Shown here: positions 1-12,163 of the stretch, piece by piece
Layout of the letters: every line of letters begins with the position of its first letter
Position numbering within the stretch: position 1 is the first letter of the stretch
Assembly (NCBI GenBank): GCA_021234155.1
Contig: JAJEKV010000014.1
Span: 20,227,513 to 20,291,512 of the forward strand
DNA length: 64,000 nucleotides
From: Isoetes taiwanensis
Taxonomy: Eukaryota; Streptophyta; Lycopodiopsida; Isoetales; Isoetaceae
Direction of reading: 5' to 3'
Made by a program: the position numbers and the translations under genes
Notes under the pieces: generated by a model
The model's database searches: none
Seen by the model: only the letters and a program-made list of their open reading frames with translations
Told to the model about the DNA's origin: nothing

Positions 1-1603
1 AATCGCCGTAAAGGCGAACCCCGTCTCATACAACAAAAATCGATGCGATGCGGTGTCCTTCACTCCCAAGCTATATGTCAAGAAAGCTTTACGCACCCTT
101 TCCAACCTATCCCATGTATTTTTGCTAAGCTTCTTTGGGCCCCAAACCTCCACCCCATATAGCGGCACCGGCTCGACCAAAGCTCTAAGCAGGGTGTGCT
201 CTCCTCGCCCGATCCGCGAGAGATCTATCCAGGCAACACATGTTTTGCTTTGCATATAAAGCCTTCCGGCCTGAGCGGCTCTCCTCTCCACACACTCATC
301 CCACGGCATGTTAGTAGTGAAATCAATTCCCCGGATACTTGAAGCTCAGCACCATCTCCACTTCCCCGTCCCCGTAATATAACTCAGGGATAGGGTGTTG
401 CGAGGACGAGGATCGCGAGAAGCTTAGTTTTGTGCAAGTTCTTTGTCATTTCCGTTGCCCCACGGAACCCAGCGAGGGGCATCAAATCTTCTTTGCATAC
501 TGGCGGGCCGTGTGGGCTAGCAAAGCTACATCATCGCATATAGTAAGCGCCCACGGAGGTCGCATCAGATAATTGCACCCGGCTCCCCATGGTGCTGCAT
601 CCACGTCTCCAAGCTATCAATGTACAACCCTAAAAAGCGTTGGAGACAACGGGCAGCCCCGCTTAACTCCCATAGTGCTAGCTACCCCCGATCTTCATAA
701 AGGCGGTAGCGGCATAAATCCCATCATAAAGGCTGGGTGCACCACATTACGCAACTCTGTGGAACTCGCAATTCTTGCAACCTCGCCGCAAACATGTCTC
801 TCGGGGGCGGTATCATATGCAGTCTTAAAATCTACAAAGCGGCAATACAAGTCTGTCGGCGCATTGCAAAGTGAAGATATGGTGGTCGTGGAGTGAGTCG
901 GGCGAAAGCCCACGGCCAATTGCCGCCCCCCGCCTCCTCGGCCCACTTAGTGAGTTTCTTCTCCACCACCCCCTGCCGGGAGCTTTGCAAGCAGCGAGCT
1001 TACCATAATCATCCGTAATTCGGCCCGGCTCATCCATTACCCGGCTTTATGAGCAGGAACAACCTTACTAACCATCCACTCACGGGGAGGCCCTGCGCTC
1101 GAGCACGGTTAATGATCACCGTCGGGGGCCCTACCATAGATGGGCCACCCCACTTCAACGGCTTCGACTGCGGCCCCTGTAAATCCTTTGCCTTGCCATT
1201 CGCCGGATGCACGAGACCTGCTGGACATCCTCCGCGTGAGCTGCGGCACCTCTCCTACCGATCACGGGACCCGGCATTAGCTCCTGGGGGGGTCATATAA
1301 CTCCTGCAAGCGGTGCATCCATTGCTCCACACTTACATTACCAGCCACCTGGCGCTTCTTGTATAACACCTTACGCCAAAAAGCTTTTGGCTCTGCCATA
1401 AGCATGTCAAACAGGCGCTCCTGGGTTTCTGCCATGTATCTCCCCTTCTTGACTTTTAGGAAGATCTTATAGTCTTGCAGGGCCTGTGGCCGCAACTGTG
1501 GATCTATGACCAAGCGCAACTGGCTCTTTAGAGCCTTGCAATCAGCATCAACCCACGGGTTCTCAGGAAAATGTGCGGTGTCCCTCCTTGGAGGGCCCTT
1601 CAC
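1..1603 (-). pseudogene. Decayed non-LTR retrotransposon (LINE) ORF2: linker, reverse transcriptase and post-RT region
   Basis: Reading the minus strand from 1603 downwards gives LINE ORF2 pieces in the expected order, in several frames. At 1603-1277 is the linker between endonuclease and RT, with a PWVDADCK motif and a WMHRLQELY end. At 1212-1030 is the RT entry region (KPLKWGG, then IINRARAQGLP). At about 946-800 is the RT palm with RFVDFKTAYDTAP, the family's FVDFKKAFD signature. At about 180-130 is the post-RT PLYGVEVWGP motif. At least three frame changes separate the blocks, so it cannot encode an active enzyme. It is cut by the left edge of the window. Family assignment is secure; the exact clade is not. 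Confidence 0.85.
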
Positions 1604-1689
1604 TGCAAAGGAAGCCTCAGCAAAATATACTTCGTTAACAAGACTTGTTGGCCTGGGATCCGCAACTAATTACATCTGGAAAATCCACC

Positions 1690-2250
1690 TATTTAACTTT
1701 ACTTGTTGGGCTTGGTTTTGGAATAGTAGTTCTCGTCTCTTTAGGAACAACTTCTTAATGATGGCAAATACACATTACTTGGGTTACTTTGTCTAAGTAT
1801 TACCTTCTACCAGTTTAATTTTTGGGCCTGGGTAAAACCAGACCTGACCATATCTCAGACCATTTCTCAGACCATATCCTGTCTTTGCTCTTTTAAATTT
1901 GGTCCGCTTTTGTTTGGCCATAATTACAGTTGTCTGATCTTATTTATTATTTATTATAAATTGTCATGACTTATACCACCTTGGGAACAAATATTTTGAG
2001 GTAAAATTTTCTGCCTTCTTATACTTGGGACCGTGGTGGATAAATACAAAAATTTGTATTAGAAAATAATGGATCCTTTTTAACCATTAAGTTGGTGTTG
2101 CATGGTATTGGGGCTTGGAATCTCAGCTCCCTACTTGGAACATCCTCTCAATGGGTGCAACTACACAGTACCTGGGTCACTTTGCCTAAGTATTTCATTC
2201 TGTCAGGGTAAGTTTTGGGCCTGGGTAAAACCAGGACAGACAAATTCTCA
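1690..2250. repeat. Two diverged direct repeats of about 150 bp
   Basis: The stretch at about 1690-1850 recurs, diverged, at about 2085-2245. Both contain the order GGCTTGG...GGAA..., TGGGT(T/C)ACTTTG(T/C)CTAAGTATT, then TTTTGGGCCTGGGTAAAACCAG. The offset is about 390 bp. No coding capacity is visible. It could be a decayed LTR or a tandem duplication in unknown repeat DNA. Confidence 0.55.
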
Positions 2251-4002
2251 ATTTCTAACTAGGTTTAGTTCTTGAAGTATAGTATTTGCTAGATTAGACC
2301 CTAGCAATTTTTTTAATATAACAATCAACACACAAACCATTAACACTAGTTATGGTGCCCGGCGTTGCCAGGCTTTAGTAAGGATGTTTTAGTGAATTGG
2401 CCCTTGTAGACTTTAGAATAGTTGGTCTTAGGGTGTTGTTTGTATGAGGATTTATGTATAATAAAGGATGCACAACATTGTAATGGCAATGAAGTTGTTA
2501 GTCTTTTGGTAGGTAATTTATGTGGGTTGAAGTTGCAATAGGTTATGTAAGGAAGTGGTGGCAGCATGTGATGCATTACACGACTTCTAAGCTGAGGGCT
2601 CTGGAACGGGTCTAATATCCCCATTTCGCAGGCTGCATTTTTAAATGTGAAGACCTCTTACACCAATCTCTATTAGATGCACCGAGATACATTTGAAAGC
2701 AAAACAACACGATCGATAAGAAAGATTCAAAAGTTTCATATTTTTACTTTCGACAAGAAAACAAATTATTAACATGAATTAGGAAGAGTTCTATCTAAAA
2801 AAAAAAAAAACATAAGTGTTGCTCTTCCTTTTGATCAGACTGTCATTAACCAGTATTACAAACCCAGAGCGATAGACCTTAATGGAGGATATATGATATT
2901 AAGAGTTGGTAGATACAACCATCTCAAAGTTCCAGACCATTACAAATACAAGGATCGAAAAATAAGTGTGAACATATCAGCTTCCTTGTGTGTCAATCCT
3001 CTTTCGCTACATTAACGTTAGATTTGTTGGATGCGATGTTTATTTTGGTTTCACACCTGCATCACATCTTCAGCAGAGACCAGCGGGCATACAGAAACAA
3101 AATTTGCATGCTCCCAAATAAGAGGTCAGTGTTTACAAAGATGGAACTGTCGAGCTGGCGTCAGTTTAATTCCAGTCCCCCAAAGGAGAATCTAATTCCA
3201 GTCCCCCAAAGGAGAATCTAACAATTTCCAAAGACTTCAGTGTCTTACATAAGGCCAATCATTTATTAATAGACTAAAAAATAAAACCATTTGTGGAGAG
3301 CATGTCTACGTATGCAGCACTAAAGTAGATCCTTTTTCAATGTGACTGAAGCACATAACATAAATTGATGGCAGTTTTTAGCTACTTCATGGAACTTTAA
3401 ATATGTGATTTTTAGAAATTGCATCAATGGCCACATTATTGTAGAAATAGAGTTAGTTGTACTGTGACAGCATGAAAACATGTTTTAAGGCCATAAATAT
3501 TTACATGTGGATGTTAAGCAATCTGTTTCCTAGCTATGTCCTAGATATCTAGCTATATCCTTAAGAGGACAAACCCAAACAACTTCAGGAAACATTCATG
3601 TTGAGGAATAAAATAACATTGAGTAGAGTGAGTGGAGCCAGACAACTTCAGGAAAAGCATTCATATTTGTCTGTCAGGATTCTGCACATGGGTTGCATGC
3701 TTTTTGTCTTTATCTATATAGGGAGACACCATTAATATAACTTTCTGGAGCAATTAAAAAACCATATAAGATCATTTGAAGAAGGATGTTAAACACATAA
3801 TTAATGAGCGCATAACCTCAGCTAATTAGTATTTGCCTTTTGCCTATGGAGCTATAAAATCCTCGCTTGGCCAAGGTACGATACCATTACCAACTAAGTT
3901 TGAATACCTTTTTCCCATACATGCAATGCAACAGAATATGGTAAAATACGTGCATCAATTAAACTTAACATCCAAGGACAATCCCATAATGGCAAGGCTA
4001 TT
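2251..4002. other. Anonymous AT-rich DNA, no gene recognised
   Basis: No open frame resembles a known protein and no splice-flanked exon stands out. There is a 13-base A-run near 2798-2810. Near 3172-3220 a phrase of about 21 bp containing AATTCCAGTCCCCCAAAGGA occurs twice in direct succession. I see nothing else to annotate. Confidence 0.5.
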
Positions 4003-4293
4003 ATGCTAATGTGCTATGTTATCCCACTTGAAAGGCAACAACAAATCTTTGAAAGAGAGATGTTTGGAGGAAATAAACTTCCTTACATGTTGCTTCCAAA
4101 GCCGCAGCAGGAGATGTTGACATTCTTTCCTAATTGTAAAGATAGACCTGCAAGACAAAAAGATAGTTTGCAAGTCCAACAAATATTTGAAAAAGAGGTG
4201 TTTGGAGGAAACAACGTAGAAATTAGATTCAAAATGGTTAGCAACAAAGATGACTGTCACAAATTAACCCTTTTGAAATCTAGATTGCCATAG
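4003..4293 (+). other. Open stretch with an internal duplication, coding status doubtful
   Basis: This 96-codon open stretch contains two related blocks about 147 bp apart, near 4027-4075 and 4174-4220. They would encode QQIFEREMFGGN and QQIFEKEVFGGN. No homologue is recognised, and the minus strand is also open. The duplication is real in the sequence; whether it is translated is unknown. Confidence 0.25.
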
Positions 4294-5094
4294 GACACGT
4301 GCATTAGGCAAAAGGTTAAACTTGTAGACTGTTTCTAGAGACTCATTCCCCAGGTGTGGCAGAAGCAGTTGCAATGAAATAAGAAACCAACAATTAAATC
4401 GAGAATACAACAATGTAAGGGTATTGTCAGGTCTTGAAGAGGCAGAACCTAAAAAGAAAAGGCAAATGAACATATGAAGAACAAACTGACAGGCCCAAAA
4501 GCACTGGAAGTTAACATGATAGACTGGATTCAGAATGTAAGCAGATATCCTTCTTCCTTGCTGTTCAAATATCAGAGAAAAAAAGAGACAAAAAGTGATT
4601 ATTTGACTGGAATAGCATATAAATGGAGGAAAAGAGCAAGTCATCTTCATGCAAGTAGTAAATTACACTTATAGAATAAAGAGAAAACTTGAGACATAGA
4701 TTCTTCTAACCTTGAACAATCCGGCACTACCTCATTTTCAAAAGTTCACAAAATGAATGTCACAAAAGTTCGTATTGGCGAAAGCAAAAAGAAGCATCAT
4801 ACCTAGAATAAAAGCTTTTCATTACGTTGCTTGTGCAAAAGCGTGCCCTATTGAATGGTGCCTCAACTAAAATACTAATCTGTTCGAAAGATACAACAAA
4901 TAGTTAGCACAATCTTGAGCCATACCTAAGACAGATATTGTAAACAGCCTAGCATGCAGCATAAGGAATTCCATTCACCTTGACATTCAAGGTCATTCAT
5001 AATTTCGCATTCAAGGACCAGACAGTATGCCCTATTCGACCAGACAGTATGCCCTATTCCTGCTTATATGAACTCCTAGATTCAGCAGTATCAA

Positions 5095-7310
5095 TTACTT
5101 ACTGAAGAAATGCTCCTTCAATCAAAGCTTTGCAATATCTTCTCAGGTCCTTGAAGCTGAAAAGTACGTGCCATTTCCAACTCTTCCATGCAAATGCAGA
5201 ACCATTTGCTTGAGGGCATCAAATGATGGTGAGGAACCATGACGTAGTTAAGAGACTATGTAAGGTGAAAATAGGAAAAGAATAGTGTTAAACATCTGTC
5301 CAGAAAGTGACAACAATTAAGTTCTTACCTCTAGAGTCGCATTGCTTGTAGTGCCAAATGAGCTATGCAAAACCCTTCTGAAAGAGACAAAGTCCCATGT
5401 CATTGGAAAGGGGAAACCAAGGGACAAAACTAAGGAGACTTACAGAGATTAGCCAAACACATCCAAATATCCATAGATTGCACTCCTTATATACAACGAA
5501 AGAATCCACCAAAGTATTATTAGTTGATCTACACCAATTTAAAACAATGATTCATTCGTTGTTAATATTAGATAAACTGCTCATTCAGATAAAGAGGACA
5601 TGAATGCAAGTTGCAGCCAATTGAATAGCGATCTAGCAATCAGCAATCTAGCTTAGAAGCATGGGACACGAATCATTAGCAACATAATCAAATGGCATAT
5701 AGACCTTGAATGATGGCATGCATGCTGAGATGCTATGCATCCTCTTGAAAGGAAAAAATTCAATCCCTATCTCAAAGGATCAGAGAGGACATTCCCATAT
5801 GAGAACAAAAGAAAATATGCTTCAAATGTCTAAACAAAATGAACAAAATGTTCGCAGAACGTGTATACATCATGGATATGACATGCAAAGTTGTTGGAGC
5901 AAGCTAGACCAAGGCATAACAACGTCAAGTACCATATACGCTAGATTGATGTAACCAGCAAGCACCTAGAAGAAAATATCATCAAAAGAAATTAAGAACA
6001 CTGACCTTTTAATGAAAAGCCATGGTGCCATTGCTAATTCTTGCTCTTACACAGCTAAACTTCAGATACTCTGGAATAAAGAAATAGGCTGCCTTGTGTA
6101 TGCTTAGTCGTTGTAGATGGGAGGATGCACTGCAAACAGAACACAACAGGCAAAAACGTCAATGATGTGCATCCATGAATAGAAATAAGTTAAAAAGTGA
6201 ATATGTTAAATTCACAAACGCAGAGATTAATTCTGAGGAGCCTACTATCTGCACATTCAGCTTCACAACAACAGAGATTGATCAGAAGCCTGCTATCTGC
6301 ATATTCACCTAATTCAAACTTTCCCTAACTGCACATTTTTTTTTTCCAAATGAACTTCTCCAAACGAAGTAGAGTACCGTCAATTGGATCTATCCTTGCA
6401 ATTAAATGTAGTGCATGCATGGAAAATTTTGGTCTTCTTGTGAAAGCACAAAGGAGAGCAAGCTAGTATTATTTAAACATGAAAGTCTAGAACAATCCTC
6501 TATATGTAGTGCATCCAGGAACATTCTAGATTGTAATCTAGAGACTATAAGTGAAAATCACCAAGAGGACTATCTATACCTCTTAAATTACCAGCAGCTT
6601 GTCTTGCAAATGATCCCTATATAACGATCCCTATAAAATGCCAGTGCTCTTATCACTCCGCTCTGCAAAAAGAATTAGGAAACAATCAGATATGTACATA
6701 TGGGCCTAGCAAAAATTACAATGGCATGTCTACGATCACAGACAGATAATGGGAAATCTTGGCAAGCATATAACAAAATCAAATCAACCTTCAGAAAAAG
6801 CATAAACCCTAAATGCTTCACACCTTCAGCCGATTTTGATCAACTGATCCCTGCATGGCTTGAGAAATCGTGGCATGGATTCTCTTTGCCATAAAAAGCC
6901 ATCAAAAACATAAGGACCCCAAAAATCACAAACGAAACAACTACTTCGATTTCTGGAAAATCAAAAATTTTCTGTAGCAAGCTCTCCTGCAGATGATCCG
7001 ACAGCGCTAAAAAATTTTCCCTTAGGTGTCTTCTTCTGCGGATCGTCAGCTACAATCTATATGGCAGATGCTTGAAATCACATGGATATAGGATCATTCG
7101 ACAGCTTTGCAGTTTCCAATCGTGGAGCAGGGCGGATGAGACTGTCCACGAAACCAAAAAGGCCTTGAAAATGATACCATAAAAACTTGTCCCGATTTTT
7201 GGAAGGACGGAAATATTTTCCGCCGCCGAAAACCCACGAAATCTTATGAAATTAATTAAAAACAAAATCCAAAAACATTTTCGGGACATCGGAAAAACCG
7301 AATTTAAACA
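5095..7310 (-). other. Possible small-exon transcription unit, not identified
   Basis: On the minus strand several short segments are bounded by splice-like signals. About 6663-6555 follows TTTTTGCAG and precedes GAG|GTATAG. About 6131-6005 follows GTTTGCAG, contains GCAATGGCACC and ends at AAAAG|GTCAGT. About 5381-5332 follows TCTTTCAG, is open as RVLHSSFGTTSNATLE and ends at GAG|GTAAG. About 5158-5119 follows ACTTTTCAG and, joined in phase to the previous segment, gives LQGPEKILQSFD then a stop. The region 7310-6890 could be a 5-prime leader. I do not recognise the protein and several joins meet stops, so this may be a non-coding RNA, a decayed gene or chance. Confidence 0.25.
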
Positions 7311-7320
7311 ATAGGATTAT

Positions 7321-7703
7321 TAAACCATTGCATTTAATATATTTAAATAAAAATCCCCCTTAAACCCCCTTTGGTTTGGGTGCATATTCACACGGGGGGG
7401 TACGTAGGGCAGCGAGAGCCCCAAAAATATATTTACAATACATGTACAAAATTAACACCATTAAGTACATTCACTCAAACCTTATAGTATTTTGCAAACC
7501 TTAAAATACAATATACAAAAACTTGTACATGCATACCCCACAAACGAGGATTGCTATGTACGGTCCAGATCTTGGAATAAAGGGCAAATATGCCCATCTG
7601 AAGGCTCTCGTTGCCCGAAGTAACCCCCCGTGTGAAATATGCACCCAAACCAAAGGGGGTTTAAGGGGGATTTTTATTTAAATGTATTAAATGCAATGGT
7701 TTA
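7321..7703. mobile_element. Foldback (MITE-like) element with about 100-bp inverted arms
   Basis: The left arm at 7321-7420 and right arm at 7603-7703 are near-perfect reverse complements. They run from TAAACCATTGCATTTAAT through AATCCCCCTTAAACCCCC to GCGAGAGCC, and the mirror returns. The loop of about 180 bp (7421-7602) has no coding potential. Long arms, a short non-coding loop and an AT-rich insertion site are typical of foldback or MITE elements. I could not define a confident target-site duplication. A transcript through it would fold into a long hairpin and could feed small-RNA pathways; that is inference. Confidence 0.8.
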
Positions 7704-7739
7704 TGTTAATAATGTTAATGGTTTGTGTTAATGTTAAGC

Positions 7740-9270
7740 CCCGTTTAAGAAGTGATGCTTCGATCGGCTCGAAAGTGAGTTCGAGAGCCAACCCGGGTTA
7801 AGCCCAAAACCGAACCAGTCGCCAGGCCGAACCCACGGGATTAAGCCCAGCCGAGACCCGCCATGTTGACGTGGCTTCACGTGGCACTACCTACGGGTTA
7901 AGCCGAACCCGAGCCAGGGGTTAGCCAAGCCGTCTGCTGGCGGTCGCGTTTATTGCGTAGGGGCATTTATTACCCCCCTGCGGGTTAAGCCCAAAGCGAA
8001 CTTTCCGGTGAGGGCTACATGTCAGATGTCAGATTTCGTAGGGGGCATTTATTACCCCCTGCTGGGTTCGCCCAAGCGAACCCACCGGTGGAGGCTACAT
8101 GTCAGATGTCAGATTTCGTAGGGGGCATTATTACCCCTAGGGTTCGCCAAAGCGAAACCGTGAGAACCCCACTCGGTCAGCGCCATGAAGCTGCTACAAG
8201 GATCGCCGTTACGAAGGAAGGCGGATCGCCTGCTTAGGAATTGTTTGCTCTTGTTGCTCTCATGTTTTTTCCTTGGCTGAATTTGAGCTCAATTCCGGCA
8301 GGAAAACCAACCGACCTGCTGCTCATATTTTTCTACGCCTTGGCCGCATTTCTTTAGCCGCTTGTGAAGCTGAAGCGACTCGTTTGATAGCCGATTCTAA
8401 ATTTTCTGATAAGAAATCGGCATTGGCAGTGGAGTTGAAATGCCATTGGGAGTGGTAGCATTTGATGCGGAAAATGGACGCTGGAGCAAGATTAGGTTGA
8501 GATGTCCACAAAGCTTGTTTCGCCATCGCTAGTCCGTCAACAGAACAAGATTTTGTTGGTAGGAAAGATCCAGCAACATTTAAAGATAGAAAGCATTATG
8601 ATCTGGGAGCTGAGGCCCAAAGGAAATAATGCTAAAATAGGTAAAAACGAGGGGATTTTTGGGGCAAAGGAAGTTGAAATGGAATGGATTGAGATAGAAA
8701 AACTACGAACAAATGCGGGGAGGAGATCGGGAGAAGAAAAATTGTGCCATAGCCCACTTGTTTCTTTGCGGGATTGGATTAAAATTTGATCGTATTACGA
8801 GCCCAAGAGTCCAAGAGGCTGTGGCCTTAGATTTGGGCCAAAAATTGGCACTGGCTTCCGCGGGACCCTCTCGCTTCCCAACCCGTAAACATGCACCTCG
8901 TCGGGTGCCTTGGAGCCCAAGCCTCAACTACGCCATGAAGCGCCTGAACCGGGCAAGACGGATTCTCCCCTCAATTTCCATGCATCGCGAGGCCGTGGGT
9001 TAAGCCAAGCGAACCCGGTAGAGGGTCGCAAGTCGGCTGTACCATCCCTTCCATACGCCATAAATACGGCCGTGTCCCATCGCACTTAACCGCGGTTTGG
9101 GTTCACCCAAGCGAACCCGGCAGAGGCGATTGCGCCCGCGAACCGTCGTGCCACGTCCCAATTTCTGGGGTTCGCCCAGGCGAACCCGCTTGGCATGTTG
9201 ACTCAATTTCGGGAGCCAATAAAGTGGGCGCGCCAGGATACTGCTAGAGTTTATACACCCTAAATCGTTT
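7740..9270. repeat. GC-rich patch with a recurring palindrome GGGTTCGCCCAAGCGAACCC
   Basis: An 8-bp perfect stem with a 4-base loop occurs intact at 8064-8083. Close variants lie at 7982-8001, 8140-8159, 8998-9017, 9099-9118 and 9168-9187, and looser versions lie around 7795-7900. The patch is clearly richer in G, C and CpG than its flanks. Open frames here are not recognisable as proteins. It may be a satellite-like array, a promoter-type patch or the subterminal region of a transposon. Confidence 0.6.
7955..8165. repeat. Tandem repeat, 80-bp period
   Basis: The block beginning GGCTACATGTCAGATGTCAG occurs at 8013 and again at 8093, exactly 80 bp apart. It is followed each time by CGTAGGGGGCATT(TA)TTACCCC and a copy of the palindrome. 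A partial earlier unit starts near 7955 (GCGTAGGGGCATTTATTACCCC). That makes about two and a half units. Confidence 0.75.
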
Positions 9271-9373
9271 CCCATGCAAATAAACTACACCATTGCCTTA
9301 TTTCTTCTTTTCTTTAATTTTTAATCTAGATTGAACCATAGGTCGATTCCAATCCATCTTTCTTTGGACAGCT

Positions 9374-9792
9374 CTATTGGTGCCACAGTTTTAATGTGCA
9401 AAGCCTCAAATATATAACCAAGAACAATTTTATCATGTGTTTGCCTAGGCCCATACTATTGGAACTTTGTAATGATTGGCAACTTAAATATGCACTTAAG
9501 CTTGTGTGTTTTGGAGGACAACTGCAGGAGGAATATCCAAACCCTGAAAGATACACAATCTTCTGCACTTTTAGATGGACCACAACAACCATCCTGATGC
9601 TAAATGAAATGCTTGGCTCCGCAACTTATTCCAAGTATCCGGATAAATAGCCAGAAGCACTTGCTGACTTGTCAATGTCACATGAAAAAGAGAAAGCAGC
9701 CAAGACCAAACAGGCTGGAGATGATCACATAAAAAGAAACAGTGCTCAACGGTCTCGTCCGTTTGCTTGCACAGCAGGCAGAGTGCTGACAC
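9374..9792 (-). pseudogene. LINE ORF2 C-terminal remnant with zf-RVT zinc-binding motif
   Basis: At 9792-9571 the minus strand encodes CLLCKQTDETVEHCFFLC followed by VWSWLLSLF. This is the C-x2-C...H-x4-C zinc-binding module that follows reverse transcriptase in plant L1-type LINEs. The expected downstream tryptophan-rich segment begins (GWLLWSI) and then changes frame. Upstream RT is not preserved here. It is a fragment without function. Confidence 0.7.
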
Positions 9793-9839
9793 TCGAGGAT
9801 CAAATCTGTGAACAAGCGACAGTTGATATTTGAGTCCTA

Positions 9840-9986
9840 TTTTGAGTGTGTTGTCTTATGCATAGGCTAGTGGTTCTACTCAGTGGATCATGATTATCCG
9901 CTGAGATTTTATTCCCGCCTCTGCATTTGTATCTGGCCTTTGGCTTGGAGTTTCAATAAAGTTTGTCGTTCTTCAAAAAAAAAAAA
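9840..9986 (+). repeat. Retroposon-like 3-prime end with A-tail
   Basis: On the plus strand the sequence runs through TTTCAATAAAGTTTGTCG, with an AATAAA signal, into a 12-base A-run at 9975-9986. This is a typical LINE or SINE 3-prime end. It is in the opposite orientation to the zinc-motif fragment just to the left, so it belongs to a separate insertion. Confidence 0.45.
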
Positions 9987-9989
9987 GCA

Positions 9990-11734
9990 CTTAAGCAACT
10001 TAAAATGTATTTTTTTTTCAAATAAGAAAAGTATGTTTTATATGAAGCTCATGTGTTCTAGTGTCGTGAGAGATCTCTGCATCTCTATTGACTGGATCAC
10101 GATTGACTGTCCAAGCGAAATTGCTTAGTTGAAGCAAAATAGCTTAAACAAAAAAAAAAAACCCCAGCCAAACCTAGAGTACTAGGTCGGACATCAACCC
10201 CCGTTCAATCCCAGGAGTTGTATTATCAATCCCGATTCCACTAATCATGGAATCTTTGGTACTTAACATCCCTTAGCCTTTGACCTCTATACACATAGTG
10301 AACATCTTAGATAATCAAATTTGAAGCTTTTACAAACCATTGCTCAAACTTATGTTCCTTTATACGCTTACACATTTTCTTAGATGCGCAACTTTGAAGC
10401 CTTTACTAGGAACTGCTCAAATATATATTCTTTTAAACGGTTAGACACAATCTAGATAAATAAGCAAGCAACCTTCACGCATAAATGCAAAAACATATGC
10501 CTCTACTGTTTTTCATTTACTTTTTAATTTAAATGTACTTTTACAAAGACTTAAGCAAGAAGAACTAACAAATATCTCAAAGACTCGGGTTTCCACTATT
10601 TGAGGTGTAAAAATTCCTCCAAACACACGTTGCCTCACTTTAGCACATGTATGCACAACTTAGAATCTAACCATGTGCATGTCACGCATGCAAAGTCTAA
10701 AATCTTTTTGCCCTATTCTATTCTTTCTACATGTTAGTCCTGCATATACTAGCATCTTTTGCATGCAAACTTCTCAACCGTGTCTTATTCTTTTATGAAA
10801 AGACCTTTTAGATTCAAATATGCATGCATATGCCCTTATTATTTTAGTCTTAATATATGCATGCATATGCCCATAGTCCTTGCTGTTTTTTTCTAAAAAA
10901 ACCAGATAAATAAACTTCTTATACATAGAGGTCGTCTAAATAACACTAATGATTTCCCATATCCTTTAAATAACATTACCCCACAGATCCATAGATTCTG
11001 CATGCTTTTTAAGGAATCTAACACTCTGTTGTTTTGACTATTATCTTATGCATTTACAGAACACTATATAGACTTTCTGTTTCCATGCAAACAGATTTTC
11101 AAAACATAAAAAGCCTTTAAGAAAAAAATCAAATACATATTGTCAAAAAGCATAAGTAGTTTGCATCCACTGTTTTGCTACTACATATTGCCAAAAAGCA
11201 GAAATAGTTTGCTAGCACGAAATATACTTCAATGAACAGACCAGTGAGTATTTACCTCCATTTCAGATCGAGCCTCATTTACTAGTATTTTCCACAGTAA
11301 ATCTAAGATAATACAACCTGTTTTTATCTGTGGGAAGAGTCTGATACAATACTTAAACCAAGAACATCCTCAGATTGTTTATCTTCAAAAGTTTGCTCAA
11401 ATCTATGTCTAGATCTATCATGTTCACCCAACAGAAAGCAAGAAAAAAGACAAGGGCAGGAGAGGTCTGGTACATATAGCCAATCATAAAACCTCTACCA
11501 AAAATATGGTAAGGATTGAAGGGCCAAAAGGTACAATGGAGCCTCTCGGTTTATAGCCGATCAACCCTTGTATCCTTCTGCCCTGTTAGTATAATACAAT
11601 AGATCTCTGTTCTATTTAAGATAAATGTGAACAAAGAATTTATTGAAGGCATTCAAACCTATTGCATTATGCAAATACAACGATTTTAGACACTTTCAAC
11701 AGCATAGCACTGTTTTTTTTCCAACCTTTTACAC
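9990..11734. other. AT-rich intergenic DNA, nothing recognised
   Basis: The stretch carries several short homopolymer runs and repeated ATGCATGCATATGCC phrases near 10822-10872. I find no protein resemblance, RNA gene or clear transposon end. Confidence 0.5.
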
Positions 11735-12153
11735 CTATAGTACCTGGGTTTCATCTTGGTCTGAAGTATAATCTTCTGCTTGTTTTGCCTCAGGGATGTT
11801 GGCTTCTCCCTTATCCTTATTACTAGAACTACTGTTATATGCATATCTAAATTCAGAGTTCGCTTTTTTGCTTGCAGATGAACCCTTAGTATGGCTTGCC
11901 TCCCTTATAAAATTAGCAGCATTTTTCTGGTCTCCCATACTGTAGAAGAATCTGATACTATTGGACAGAGATAAACAGGCTAAGAGTTCGTCTTTAAGCC
12001 ATTTCTCATTAAGGGCTTCTTCATCGGAGCTAGAGCTACAAGGTCGGCCATCTGAATCAAATTTTCCTTCCATAACATAGACAGAATTTAGGGTTTCTAA
12101 TTTTTTCTTCCAATAAAATTCCAGCATATCATGCCTTGTGCCGAACACATTTC
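11735..12153 (-). CDS. Unrecognised protein, probable last exon
   Basis: An open frame of about 139 codons starts right after a good splice acceptor (TTAGCTTTAG at about 12154-12163) and ends in a stop at 11735. The product opens GNVFGTRHDMLEFYWKKKLE. It has an acidic Ser-rich stretch (CSSSSDEEALNEKW), then a Ser/Lys-rich tail ending YTSDQDETQVL. An upstream piece near 12281-12240 begins ATGGCAGGCTTG and ends at CAAAG|GTATGA, which would supply a start. However, joining the two by the obvious sites puts the second out of frame, so either the join is wrong or the gene is broken. Composition looks protein-like. I recognise no family. Confidence 0.4.
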
Positions 12154-12163
12154 CTAAAGCTAA

